Positions 17,161 to 26,631 of a DNA stretch of 64,000 bases are shown piece by piece; positions within the stretch are counted from its first letter, which is position 1, and every line of letters begins with the position of its first letter. Location: the NCBI RefSeq assembly GCF_021295345.1, contig NZ_JAIMJB010000012.1, positions 78,585-142,584 of the forward strand, written 5' to 3'. Source of the stretch: Motilimonas eburnea (GTDB lineage Bacteria > Pseudomonadota > Gammaproteobacteria > Enterobacterales > CBDFNC01). The position numbers and the translations under genes were made by a program. The notes under the pieces were generated by a model that saw nothing but the letters and a program-made list of their open reading frames with translations, was not told the DNA's origin and did no database searches.

Positions 17161-20007
17161 CTACTGAGAATGGCGGCTTTGCTGCCACTTATCGAGATCC
17201 GTTACCTTAGTTGAGCCAGTTAACTCAGCCAAAGGTGATTCAACAAATTGACTGCCTCTCACTTGAATTAAGAACTGCTCATTATCTTTACCCAGCACCA
17301 TACTTTGATACAAGTCTTGCACTTGTTTCAACGTCGTCTGCTCGATCAAAGCTATACGTTTAGCCTTGGTATTCAAATCGGCCTTTTGGTCATCCCATTG
17401 TCCTTGAATATAGCCAAACTCTTCACCAAGATTACTTGGTTTTTTCTGGTAGTTGGCGATGTGCGCTTGTTTGATTTTGGCAAATTCGCCTTGATCATAG
17501 TCAGCCAACTTTTTAGCAAATTGTTGAATAAAGAAGTCATAACGCTGTTTTAAATGCTTAGGCCCCTGCTCTGGGCTTTGGGTAAACAAACCAAAGGCGG
17601 CATAGTCATCCACAGGGAAGCTCAAGGTAAAAGGGGAATAAGACAATTGATCTTGAGTGCGGATCAAATCATAAAAGTCCGAGTAGGCAATTTTATTGAG
17701 TAATTCAGCTTGCACTTGCCCCGCTTCACCGGCCTTGGTCGAGATAAAAATATATGCCAAAGCAGCATCGCCCATTTCACTGGCCAATGACCAGGCTAAA
17801 CGCTGGTTTGGCTGCGGCGTAATGCGTGTCAGCTTATAAAAGTCTGGTTTAGCAATCGGGGCACGTTTAACGACTTGCTGTTGCAAGGCGATAGCTTGCT
17901 TACTGGTAAAGTTACCCGTCACTAGCATACGCAGTGCGCTTTGGCTAAACATGTCATCACGCAATTGGGTTAACTGAGCTAAGCTCACCTTATCTAACTC
18001 AGTCAGTAAGGTTTGGTCTGACCACGAGGGTAAACGCACCAGATTACGAAACTCAGCAAATGCCAGCGACATACTTTGATCTTTCAGCTTGTTTTCGATT
18101 AAACGGCGAATTTCTACTTTCGCCAAATCTAACGCTTGCTGACTAAATTTCGCCGATTTCACCGTATCAAGCAGAGTCAGCATGAGTTCACTTTGCTTAT
18201 CGCTAAAGCCCCCCGTCGTGAATAACAAGCCATTGCTGGTTGTGACCGACAAGGATAAATTCGCCTCACCCGCTTCATAACTTAACCCAACCAGCTGCTT
18301 GGCTAGGATCTCATTGAGCAAGGCCCCTGTAATACGTTGCTGCGCACTGCGATCCAATAAATCATTATTGAGCTCTACGGCAATGCTGCCCTTTGGCTCT
18401 TGGAAGAACGCACTTTGCTTAAACCACAATGACAAACCCGGTTGCTTAACTAATTCTACTGCTTGTTGCTGATGTTCAGGCTTTACGATGGATTTGTCTT
18501 CCGGCAACCAGCGGTTACCTTCGGGTAAATGCATGGCTTTAGTCAACACAGGTAATTGCTGCTGCCATTGTTTCATTCGGCTTGCGCTAATAGGGGCAAC
18601 ACGATAGCTATCACCATAGGAATACAACACCTTGTCACCCACGACTTCAGGGTGAGCCACAAAGAGTCGCACTCGCTCGGGCGTGAGGTAGCTCAATGTT
18701 TGCTTGACGAGTTCAGGATTAAACCCATCAAGGCGAAACGGCGCAGAGATCACTTCTTCAGTGGGCAAACTGAGCATATTGGCCACCAGCACCATGCTGT
18801 AACTAAATCCGCCTTTTTTTGGTAGATACGCAAAACTGTTGGTGAGACTTTGCTCCAAGGCTTGATATTGTGCTTGGGTAACACCGGTTTGCTTGATTAA
18901 CTCAATGTAGGCAAACGTGGCCGCAATGATCTTATCTTGCTGGCGTACCCCAGCATCGGTCAGCTGAAATTGAACCGTCATGCTACTGTCAGTAGGGCTA
19001 TAACGGGCATCAAAGCCCGCCATTAACGACTCAATTAAGCCCGCTTGCTGCAGATAATCGGACAAGGTGCCGCTGCGATCTGAGCCTAAAATACGCGAAA
19101 CAAAAATGCCCGGTTTGTAGGGGTAAAACTCGGCAAAGCTGGGCATAACAAAGCTCATTTTTAATACCTTGATGTCAGAGCTTGGTTTGAGGCTTGCCTC
19201 GATCGCCAGCTCTTTTTCGGTCACCAAGGGCGCGAGGATCAAAGGCGTTTTCGCATCTCGATTGGGGATCTGAGTTAAATACTGTTTGGCTAACTGCTCT
19301 TGAGTGGCTAGATCTCGCGGCCCATACAGCACCGCCTTCATTAAATTAGCGCTGTAGTAAGCATTAAAAAAGGTCACCAGTTCGTCTTGTAACTTACTGC
19401 CGGGCTTATCTTTTAAGGTTTCCAAATCGCCCGTACTAAAGCGTGACATGGGATGGTCAGGGTTAAGGGTAAATCGCTCAAGGGCGTATAACTTGCGACC
19501 ATCATGACCTTTATAAGTCTGCTGCTCAGCATTGACCGTGCTGCGCTCTTTGTCGGCATAGTGCTCATCCAATAGCGGTGCTCGCATGACATCGCCTAAA
19601 CGATCAAGTGCCTCACCATAAACCTTGTCATTCACTTCAAAACCATAGACGGTGCGATCTTGAGCGGTATAGGCGTTGGTATAGCCGCCATTTAACCGCA
19701 TAAACTTACTGTAATCATTAATTTCAGGGTAACGCTCAGAGCCCAAAAACAGCATGTGCTCGAGATAGTGGGCTAAGCCCAGTTGAGTGTCGGGATTATG
19801 CATACTACCAACAGGAACGGCGATGGTGGCAGCGCTGTTTTTGGCACTCGGGTCAGATACCAACAACACCTCTAATTGGTTATCTAAGGTGATGACCTTA
19901 TAATCGCGATCATCATTGGGGCTGGTAATAATCTGCGCCTGTAATGGCGCAATCAATAAACAGCAACATAACAGCAGAAAACGGCTAGGTGCTAACACGA
20001 ATCTCAT
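17161..20007 (-). CDS. periplasmic M16 (pitrilysin/insulinase) zinc protease
   Basis: A 948-residue protein with a signal peptide (cleavage near QAQ, residue 25). The inverted zinc motif HxxEH reads H80-Y-L-E-H84 within GLAHYLEHMLFLGSERYPE, with the distal ligand region NAEQQTY about 75 residues later. The length, roughly four homologous half-domains, is that of protease III (PtrA) and insulin-degrading enzyme, which digest peptides inside a closed chamber. ATG at 20007 has GAGG eight bases upstream; a TTG one codon earlier is less likely. It is a single gene convergent with ddl. Confidence 0.92.
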   Translation of the reverse strand: MRFVLAPSRFLLLCCCLLIAPLQAQIITSPNDDRDYKVITLDNQLEVLLVSDPSAKNSAATIAVPVGSMHNPDTQLGLAHYLEHMLFLGSERYPEINDYSKFMRLNGGYTNAYTAQDRTVYGFEVNDKVYGEALDRLGDVMRAPLLDEHYADKERSTVNAEQQTYKGHDGRKLYALERFTLNPDHPMSRFSTGDLETLKDKPGSKLQDELVTFFNAYYSANLMKAVLYGPRDLATQEQLAKQYLTQIPNRDAKTPLILAPLVTEKELAIEASLKPSSDIKVLKMSFVMPSFAEFYPYKPGIFVSRILGSDRSGTLSDYLQQAGLIESLMAGFDARYSPTDSSMTVQFQLTDAGVRQQDKIIAATFAYIELIKQTGVTQAQYQALEQSLTNSFAYLPKKGGFSYSMVLVANMLSLPTEEVISAPFRLDGFNPELVKQTLSYLTPERVRLFVAHPEVVGDKVLYSYGDSYRVAPISASRMKQWQQQLPVLTKAMHLPEGNRWLPEDKSIVKPEHQQQAVELVKQPGLSLWFKQSAFFQEPKGSIAVELNNDLLDRSAQQRITGALLNEILAKQLVGLSYEAGEANLSLSVTTSNGLLFTTGGFSDKQSELMLTLLDTVKSAKFSQQALDLAKVEIRRLIENKLKDQSMSLAFAEFRNLVRLPSWSDQTLLTELDKVSLAQLTQLRDDMFSQSALRMLVTGNFTSKQAIALQQQVVKRAPIAKPDFYKLTRITPQPNQRLAWSLASEMGDAALAYIFISTKAGEAGQVQAELLNKIAYSDFYDLIRTQDQLSYSPFTLSFPVDDYAAFGLFTQSPEQGPKHLKQRYDFFIQQFAKKLADYDQGEFAKIKQAHIANYQKKPSNLGEEFGYIQGQWDDQKADLNTKAKRIALIEQTTLKQVQDLYQSMVLGKDNEQFLIQVRGSQFVESPLAELTGSTKVTDLDKWQQSRHSQ

Positions 20008-20156
20008 CAAGTAAACCTCAAATTAGTGACCAGCCTTCATGTTAACGTAAATCAACCCCAGCTCAAGCGCTGACTGTGCAATTTAACGTAAAGACCTAAG
20101 CGAGTTTTTGACGCTTTGGTTTACAATTAAGTCACCCCTACTGATTGGAGTTAGCC

Positions 20157-20495
20157 ATGGTCGCTATTCACAAATCCTTATTAACCCGTTTAGTCCTCTT
20201 CTTTGTTGGCAGTTTGCTGCTGGCAGGGCAAGTACATGCCAAAAACGACAAGCATGACAAACAGCAAAAGGTCTTGCCCCCAGGCCTTGAGAAAAAAGTA
20301 GATAGAGGGGGAGAACTACCGCCCGGCTGGAAAAAAAAGCTACGCCGAGGTGATATCCTAGATTGGGATATTTACCGTTTCGGACACAAGCGCCCAGGCA
20401 ACAAAAATGATAAATATGAATGGATCGACATAGACAACGACACCATTAAGGTGATTAAAAATACCCGTGAAATTGTTGATATACTGTCACGCTAA
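20157..20495 (+). CDS. small secreted RcnB/CigR-like basic protein
   Basis: The ATG at 20157 has GGAG six bases upstream. The 112-residue product has a signal peptide (cut after VHA, near 27) and a short, very basic mature part. Two PPG motifs, LPPGLEKKVDRG and LPPGWKKKLRRG, occur in tandem, as in periplasmic RcnB and in CigR-type proteins. These families are linked to metal response or virulence control in enterics, but nothing here shows that role. The acyltransferase gene starts 21 bases after the stop, so the two may form an operon. Confidence 0.6.
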   Translation: MVAIHKSLLTRLVLFFVGSLLLAGQVHAKNDKHDKQQKVLPPGLEKKVDRGGELPPGWKKKLRRGDILDWDIYRFGHKRPGNKNDKYEWIDIDNDTIKVIKNTREIVDILSR

Positions 20496-20516
20496 CGGAT
20501 TAGCATTGAGTTAACG

Positions 20517-21557
20517 ATGGCGCCATCAAGCAAGTCGAACCTATTTTTTATTGATTTTTTGCGCTGTATTGCCGCCATCGCCGTTGTGGCCATTCATGTG
20601 CTCGGGCCTTGGCGTGAGCAATTTGGCATAGTTGATGAAAACCAATGGCTCGCGGCTGTCAGTTATAACGGCCTGTTACGTTGGGCGGTGCCGGTATTTT
20701 TTATGATCAGTGGCGCCTTGCTTATCACCCATCAGATCACGGCCCAATCACCATTTGATTGCCACCATTACATTAAGCGCCGCGTAGTTAAAGTGCTGTT
20801 ACCTTTTGTCATATGGAGCCTGATCTACGCCATGATAGGTGGCATGGATACCACGGGTTGGCACTGGGAGCAAACTCGCACCCTCTTAAGCCAAGCCAAC
20901 AATCATCCGACTTGGTACCACCTTTGGTTCTTTTATTCATTCATCCCAATGTACTTTGTCATTCCCTTGCTGGCCCCTGTGCTCAGGCAAATGGCTGAAC
21001 AAAGAATTAAATTCTTACTGTACGCTTGGTTTGCTCTAACGCTACTCCATTGGCTGGAAGTGGACACTGTGCTGCGCCAACCTTTGCTGCTTTACAGTGG
21101 CTATTTAGTGCTGGGCTGGTATTTAATCAATCGAAATAACCGCGATGACCTGCCCTTATGGTTTTGGGCAGGGGGGGCAATGCTGGTATTTAATCTGGTG
21201 GGTACTTGGCAGCTTAGTCACGAGCACGGTCGATACGCCATCTTCTTTATGGGTTATAAGAGCTTTAATACGGCCATTATTGCCGCAATGGTGTTTGTCT
21301 TAGCTCAGGCTTATGCCGATATGATCGCAGGTAAGTTGAGGCAGGGGATCAGCCTGGTCGCCCGTTATAGCTTCGGCATTTACTTAATTCATCCCCTGTT
21401 TTTAATTCCAATACGCAATATCGAAGCGGGATATTACACCTGGTTTGCGAGTAATTGGCTGGCCATCCCGTTACTGACGCTGATAGTCGTTTTGCTCTCG
21501 CTCCTTAGTAGCATGATGTTAGCCAAACTGCCCTTGTTACAAAAACTGGTCCCCTGA
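20517..21557 (+). CDS. membrane acyltransferase, acyltransferase-3 family
   Basis: A 346-residue integral membrane protein with about ten hydrophobic segments. The N terminus has the family signature IDFLRCIAAIAVVAIHV, whose His is part of the proposed active site, and VPVFFMISGALL follows near residue 60. Relatives such as WecH and OafA transfer acetyl or other acyl groups to surface sugars. The acceptor here is unknown. It lies behind the small RcnB-like gene and converges on dtd with five bases between stops. A TTGAG site precedes the ATG. Confidence 0.85.
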   Translation: MAPSSKSNLFFIDFLRCIAAIAVVAIHVLGPWREQFGIVDENQWLAAVSYNGLLRWAVPVFFMISGALLITHQITAQSPFDCHHYIKRRVVKVLLPFVIWSLIYAMIGGMDTTGWHWEQTRTLLSQANNHPTWYHLWFFYSFIPMYFVIPLLAPVLRQMAEQRIKFLLYAWFALTLLHWLEVDTVLRQPLLLYSGYLVLGWYLINRNNRDDLPLWFWAGGAMLVFNLVGTWQLSHEHGRYAIFFMGYKSFNTAIIAAMVFVLAQAYADMIAGKLRQGISLVARYSFGIYLIHPLFLIPIRNIEAGYYTWFASNWLAIPLLTLIVVLLSLLSSMMLAKLPLLQKLVP

Positions 21558-21562
21558 CAAGC

Positions 21563-22000
21563 TTATACCTGCAGCCAAAAAGTCACCGGGCCATCATTGG
21601 TGAGTTGAACTTGCATATCAGCAGCAAACACCCCATTTTGAGTGTTCACTCCCGCGTTTTTGCAACACCTTGTAAAGTAATCATACAATTGCTCAGCCTC
21701 TTGCGGATCCGCGCCACGAGAAAAGCCCGCACGGGTGCCTTTTTTGGTGTCGGCAGCAAGGGTAAATTGCGATACCACCAGCACACTGCCGCCAACTTGC
21801 GCCACGTTTAAATTCATCTTACCTTGCTCATCGCTAAACACACGATAGGCCAACACCTTTTCACACAGGCGCTTGGCTTTAGCTTGGTCGTCGCCTTTTT
21901 CGACACCAAGTAAGATCAGTAAACCTTGGTCAATGGCGCCCGTCACTTGTTGTTCCACTGTGACACTTGCGCTGCTAACCCTTTGAATGAGAGCGATCAT
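21563..22000 (-). CDS. dtd: D-aminoacyl-tRNA deacylase
   Basis: A 145-residue enzyme that hydrolyses D-aminoacyl-tRNA (and Gly-tRNAAla), protecting translation from D-amino acids. The start at 22000 gives the usual N terminus [13 protein letters not shown]; a 15-residue extension from 22045 would be unusual. The signature [17 protein letters not shown] near 78 and the C-terminal [11 protein letters not shown] cross-subunit Gly-cisPro-type motif are present. Its first 26 bases overlap the end of pip, which implies translational coupling in the operon yihY-pip-dtd. Confidence 0.96.
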   Translation of the reverse strand: MIALIQRVSSASVTVEQQVTGAIDQGLLILLGVEKGDDQAKAKRLCEKVLAYRVFSDEQGKMNLNVAQVGGSVLVVSQFTLAADTKKGTRAGFSRGADPQEAEQLYDYFTRCCKNAGVNTQNGVFAADMQVQLTNDGPVTFWLQV

Positions 22001-22952
22001 AAATAATTTTTGCCATGCTAGAAGTTGCTTTACACAGAGCATCAATCATACCTTGCTCCATTGCACTATGACCAGCGTTTGGCACAATTTGCAGCTGAGC
22101 CGTAGGCCAATTAGCCACAAGGCTAGTGGCGTTTTCAAGCTTACACACCATGTCATAACGACCATGAATTATCATGGCAGGTAAATGCGCTATCTTGGCC
22201 ATGTTTTGTAAGATGGGGGTTTCTATAAAGCTTTGATTAACAAAGTAGTGAGCCGAAATACGTGCCATCGATAAGGCTAGGTGAGGCTCGCCATAAGTCT
22301 CGGTAACATCTTCTTTAGCATGTAAAGTACTAATACGCCCTTCCCAGATACACCAAGCCTTAGCTGCCGCCAATCGCTCGAGCTCGTTGTCGGAAGTCAG
22401 CAACGCATGGTATTGGCCTAACCTATCTTGCGCGGCCAATTCGTGGCCAAGGGGAGTGGCAAACTCTTGGTAATAGTCAGGAAATACTTGCGCCGCACCG
22501 CCATCACCTTGATATAACCAGTCAAAGTCTTGCGGTCTAGATAGAAAAATACCTCGTAAAATCATGCCGGTAACACGCTCAGGATAAGCTTGCGCGTACA
22601 ATAAGGCTAAAGTACTGCCCCAAGAGCCGCCAAATAATAACCAAGCGTCGATGCCCAAATAATCGCGAATTTTTTCCATATCGGCGACCAAAGCTTGACT
22701 GTTGTTATCGATTAAACTGGCATGGGGAGTCGAACGGCCACAACCACGCTGGTCAAATACCACAATGCGATAAATTTCAGGGTCGAAAAAACGGCGACTA
22801 TCAGCACTGCTGCCCGAGCCAGGCCCGCCATGAATAAATAACACAGGGATCCCCTGACGATTGCCCGACTCTTCTACATATAAGGTGTGTAAGTCACTGA
22901 CGGGTAATTGGTGCTCTGCGTAGGTCACTATGGTTGGATAAAGGGTTTTCAT
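21975..22952 (-). CDS. pip: proline iminopeptidase
   Basis: A 325-residue alpha/beta-hydrolase that releases N-terminal proline from peptides. Motifs: the oxyanion region IHGGPGSGS near 40, [11 protein letters not shown] near 70, the nucleophile elbow [13 protein letters not shown] near 108, an Asp in [10 protein letters not shown] near 270 and the catalytic His in [11 protein letters not shown] near 298. All triad positions are present. It overlaps yihY by four bases (ATGA) and dtd by 26, so the three genes form one unit. Confidence 0.95.
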   Translation of the reverse strand: MKTLYPTIVTYAEHQLPVSDLHTLYVEESGNRQGIPVLFIHGGPGSGSSADSRRFFDPEIYRIVVFDQRGCGRSTPHASLIDNNSQALVADMEKIRDYLGIDAWLLFGGSWGSTLALLYAQAYPERVTGMILRGIFLSRPQDFDWLYQGDGGAAQVFPDYYQEFATPLGHELAAQDRLGQYHALLTSDNELERLAAAKAWCIWEGRISTLHAKEDVTETYGEPHLALSMARISAHYFVNQSFIETPILQNMAKIAHLPAMIIHGRYDMVCKLENATSLVANWPTAQLQIVPNAGHSAMEQGMIDALCKATSSMAKIIYDRSHSKG

Positions 22953-23869
22953 AATTTTTCCTGCGGTTCTGATGGCGAGGTTAAGCCTTGATGTTTGTGA
23001 TCCAGCTGGGTCAATACACTCAGTCCCGGATAATCGCCTAACGCTGCGGTTAGCTCAGCGCCAACTAACACGATAATCCAACTTAAATATACCCAAACAA
23101 ACAAAATGGGGATGGTGGCCAGCGCACCATAAATGGCTTGGTAAGAAGGAAACTGAGTAATGTAAAAAGCAAAGCCTTTTTTTGATAACTCAAACAAGAT
23201 AGCCGCCACCACGGCTCCCACAATCGCATGGCGGATCTTCACACGCGTGTTGGGTACTAAGGTATACATGCCAAGAAACATTAAGGTAGAAATGGCCAAA
23301 GGCAGTAAGGCAAGCATCTTTTGACCATGGGTTTTTAAATCAGGGTCAGTGATAAAATTCATCGACACCACATAAGAGCTCATTGCGATACTGGCTCCCG
23401 CAATCACGGGGCCTAAGGTCAACACCATCCAATACATGGCAAAGGCGCTCGCCATGTTACGTTTTTTCTTCACCCGCCAAATGTGGTTTAGATTTTGGTC
23501 GATAGCCGAAATCAACAGCAAGGCCACAAACATCAGGGCGGTGATCCCCATTGCAGTCATTTTATTGGTGTTAGCAATAAAGCCAGTGAGGTTTTCTCTC
23601 ACGGCTTCACCGGCGGCGGGCACAAAATTAGCGTAGACAAAATCCTCAATCAGCACCTGCATCTCTTGAAACACAGGAAATGCCGACATGACGGCAAACA
23701 CCACAGCAAGCATGGGCACCAAAGACAATAAAGTGACATAAGCTAGATATCCGGCGGTCACTTTCACCCTGTCTTCACTGGCACGATGATAAACATGAAT
23801 GGCAAATGCCAAGGCATGGCGGCCTAAAGCCATGAATTGCTGTTGGTAATGCAGCTTCCCTGTTGACAT
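22949..23869 (-). CDS. yihY: YihY/BrkB-family inner membrane protein (UPF0761)
   Basis: A 306-residue protein with about six membrane spans, including SLVPMLAVVFAVMSAFP near 50 and GAVVAAILFELSKKGFAFYI near 225, both characteristic of the YihY/BrkB family. It was once called RNase BN in E. coli, wrongly; its function is unknown. It is the first gene of the yihY-pip-dtd operon. In E. coli dtd also follows yihY closely, which supports the call. Confidence 0.92.
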   Translation of the reverse strand: MSTGKLHYQQQFMALGRHALAFAIHVYHRASEDRVKVTAGYLAYVTLLSLVPMLAVVFAVMSAFPVFQEMQVLIEDFVYANFVPAAGEAVRENLTGFIANTNKMTAMGITALMFVALLLISAIDQNLNHIWRVKKKRNMASAFAMYWMVLTLGPVIAGASIAMSSYVVSMNFITDPDLKTHGQKMLALLPLAISTLMFLGMYTLVPNTRVKIRHAIVGAVVAAILFELSKKGFAFYITQFPSYQAIYGALATIPILFVWVYLSWIIVLVGAELTAALGDYPGLSVLTQLDHKHQGLTSPSEPQEKL

Positions 23870-23996
23870 GACCCCACCTTAACCCGATCACAAATACAAA
23901 AAACATCAAATAATTAGCACAAAAACACCGTATTACATCATAGATGGCGTGCTTGGGTTAAGTATAATGGCATTTTCCCAGTAACTTGAGAACATT

Positions 23997-24863
23997 ATGT
24001 ATTACTTAAAGAAATCGTTAATTTGTCTAGCGCTTCCTCTCGTAACCTTAACGGCTTGTGGTGGCAGTAGTGGTTCTTCTAGTACCGAGAGCAATGGTGA
24101 CGTTGCTGAAATCCCAAGCTCCCAAGCGAATATCACGACCAATAACGCATCAGAATTAACCCAAGCGGTACTGAGCAATAGCAGCATAGGTAATAGTTCA
24201 TCAAATATGGTCAATCTTATCTCAGATCAGATTTCACCTCGTGGAGCGGCTAGAGCTAGCCTGCTTTCAGGTAGCGAAGACTGCCCCGGCGGAGGTACTC
24301 TTAATTATGATATGGCCAACGAAACTAGCGGTAAGTTCTCGTTTAGTCACTGTGAATTATCCAGTGAGCTTTCCTTTGATGGTGGATTTAGCGTGAACGG
24401 CATCGATATCACTAAGGGCATGCTCATTAGCTATGATGCCTTTAATATGAAAATGGCGGCCAGTGCACTCAATAATTACCAAGCAATGGATGACACCATT
24501 AGTGGCACTATCCGTCTTAGCTTATTTGGCGATGCTGGTATAACTAGCGTACAAAACTTAGTACGCCAACATAATCCAAGCGGGATTAGCATTAGCTCGA
24601 ACAATCTGCAAATGAGCTTTAATGGTAATAGCTTATTGCCAGATCAAGCGAGTGGCACCTTGACCCATAGTGACTATGGTAGCGTTAATCTATCAACATC
24701 AGGTGCCAGCCTGTTACTCACTGGCGAAGCAAGTACATTAAAGGTTGAGCAACAAGGCGGTAGCTATGTACTGTCTCTTGACGAAGATAACGATGGTAAC
24801 TTTGAACAAACCACAACAACAACCAACCTTAATGCTAACGATCTAGTTTGGGCCGCCATTTAA
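23997..24863 (+). CDS. predicted lipoprotein of unknown function
   Basis: A 288-residue protein with a lipoprotein signal peptide ending in LTAC (Cys at residue 21) followed by a Gly/Ser-rich tether, so it is expected to be membrane-anchored and periplasmic or surface-exposed. The mature part is rich in Ser, Asn and Gly with many short beta strands; two Cys (in SEDCPGG and FSHCELS) could form a disulfide. The end, DEDNDGNFEQ, resembles a calcium-binding Asp loop. No family was recognised. A TATAAT lies at 23963-23968. The gene is followed directly by a triplicated hairpin repeat. Confidence 0.8.
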   Translation: MYYLKKSLICLALPLVTLTACGGSSGSSSTESNGDVAEIPSSQANITTNNASELTQAVLSNSSIGNSSSNMVNLISDQISPRGAARASLLSGSEDCPGGGTLNYDMANETSGKFSFSHCELSSELSFDGGFSVNGIDITKGMLISYDAFNMKMAASALNNYQAMDDTISGTIRLSLFGDAGITSVQNLVRQHNPSGISISSNNLQMSFNGNSLLPDQASGTLTHSDYGSVNLSTSGASLLLTGEASTLKVEQQGGSYVLSLDEDNDGNFEQTTTTTNLNANDLVWAAI

Positions 24864-25109
24864 AACCACTCCATGCGGGCAGTGATACTGCTCGCATTCA
24901 CTCTTTATCATTATTCAATCCTAATGCAATTTTAGTAGCCAAATAAAACACCCCCATGCGGGCAGAGATACTGCTCGTATGCATTCGTTCGCCTCATTCA
25001 ATCCTAATATAATTTTAGTAGTCAAATAAAACACCCCCATGCGGGCAGAGATAATGCTCGTATGCATTCGTTCGCCTCATTCAATCCTAATGTAATTTTA
25101 GTAGCCACA
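24861..25109 (+). repeat. 83-bp tandem triplication containing a hairpin
   Basis: Units at 24861-24943, 24944-25026 and 25027-25109 are near-identical. The first begins at the lipoprotein stop codon. Each contains ATGCGGGCAG, a five-base loop, and CTGCTCGCAT or a variant, forming a hairpin of about ten pairs, then a conserved TTCAATCCTAAT and TTTTAGTAG. The first hairpin probably ends or protects the lipoprotein mRNA; the others look like later duplications. Confidence 0.92.
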
Positions 25110-25226
25110 TACCTCGCTCATCCGTATTTGACGCTTGCTTGCCATAATCTGCCATTTTTGCTCCCCGATATTGCCCACATTATTTGTTTTACTGATCAAC
25201 ATGTTCACTAACCCAGAGCCAACAAC

Positions 25227-26525
25227 ATGAATGATTATTATCAAGTGTCAGCCCAGCCCCCCTTACAAGGCCAAATCGATATTAGTGGCGCCAAAAATGC
25301 GGTATTACCTTTGATGGCCGCCACTTTGTTATGTAAGGGCAAATCCATCATAAATAATGTGCCACAACTGGATGATGTCGCGACCATGGCGCAGGTAATG
25401 CGTTACCTAGGCGCTAAGGTTGATCACCAAGGATCCCGTTTAACCATCGACACTCAGGCTTGCCATGGCCACCAAGCCCCTTATCATTTAGTGACCAAAA
25501 TGCGCGCTTCTATTTATGTGCTGGGGCCCTTGTTAGCCCGATATGGTCGAGCGAATGTTGCTTTACCGGGCGGCTGCGCATGGGGGCCAAGGCCAGTCGA
25601 TCTTCACTTAGCAGGCATGCAAGCACTGGCTGCTAAGGTTGAGCTAACCCATGGCAATATTCACGCCTACGCAGGGAAATTAAAAGGCGTCGATTTTACT
25701 TTTTCCACCTCATCAGTGGGCGCCACCGTTAATATGCTACTGGCATCGGTATTGGCCGAGGGCACCACACGTTTATTCAATGCGGCTATTGAACCCGAAA
25801 TTGATAACCTGATTGACCAGCTCAATGCCATGGGAGCGAACATTTTTGGCAAAGGTACCACAACCTTATGTATTGCAGGTGTTGATCAACTTGCGCCCAC
25901 TGAAATCAACGCGATCCCAGATCGTATCGAGGCTGGCACCTATTTGATCGCCGCCGCCATGACTCGAGGCCGCGTTCGCCTAAACCAGGTTATTCCAGCG
26001 CATTTAACCGCATTACTCACTAAGCTAAGTGACTGCGGCGCCGATATCCAATATGACCAAGACTCGATAACCCTTGACGCTCAACGCCAAGGGTTGCGAC
26101 CCATGTCCATTAAAACAGGGCCATATCCACAATTTGCAACGGATTTAGCACCGCAGTGGATGGCCTTGTGCGCCAGTTTGCCGGGCATTACTCAGATCAC
26201 CGACCATATCTACCCCGATCGCTTTCAACATGTTGATGAGCTTAATCGCCTGGGGGCCAACATCCGGGTCAAAGGTAACAGCGCTTATATTATCGGCAGC
26301 ACAAGCTTATCTGGCGCACCGGTCAACGCCTCTGACCTACGCGCAGGCGCTGCTCTCGTATTAGCCGGACTGGTGGCGAATGGCACCACTGAAGTCAGGC
26401 AAATCCATCATTTAGACCGCGGCTATCACAATCTAGCCAGTAAACTAATGCAGCTGGGGGCCACCATACAAAGAGACGCAGATGATACGAGTGTGAATGT
26501 CACCCACCTTTCACTATGTGGGTAG
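25227..26525 (+). CDS. murA: UDP-N-acetylglucosamine 1-carboxyvinyltransferase (MurA family)
   Basis: A 432-residue EPSP-synthase-fold enzyme that transfers enolpyruvate from PEP to UDP-GlcNAc, the first committed step of peptidoglycan synthesis. Active-site positions are kept: GAKNAVLP (Lys-Asn for substrate), the fosfomycin-target Cys in LPGGCAWGPRPVDLHL, MRASIYVLGPL, the Asp in FATDLAPQ, and HHLDRGYHNL. It is slightly longer and more diverged than E. coli MurA. The usual neighbours of murA in related bacteria (ibaG, mla genes) are absent, so it may be a second paralogue; this cannot be settled from the window. Confidence 0.87.
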   Translation: MNDYYQVSAQPPLQGQIDISGAKNAVLPLMAATLLCKGKSIINNVPQLDDVATMAQVMRYLGAKVDHQGSRLTIDTQACHGHQAPYHLVTKMRASIYVLGPLLARYGRANVALPGGCAWGPRPVDLHLAGMQALAAKVELTHGNIHAYAGKLKGVDFTFSTSSVGATVNMLLASVLAEGTTRLFNAAIEPEIDNLIDQLNAMGANIFGKGTTTLCIAGVDQLAPTEINAIPDRIEAGTYLIAAAMTRGRVRLNQVIPAHLTALLTKLSDCGADIQYDQDSITLDAQRQGLRPMSIKTGPYPQFATDLAPQWMALCASLPGITQITDHIYPDRFQHVDELNRLGANIRVKGNSAYIIGSTSLSGAPVNASDLRAGAALVLAGLVANGTTEVRQIHHLDRGYHNLASKLMQLGATIQRDADDTSVNVTHLSLCG

Positions 26526-26631
26526 GTGAAGTGAGCCACCCCCCAAGTTGAGGTAGCTTGGGGGTCACCATGCTTGTCAGCACGCGAGAAGTATGAAAAG
26601 CTCTGATTTTTAATTTCCAGAGGCGCATCCC

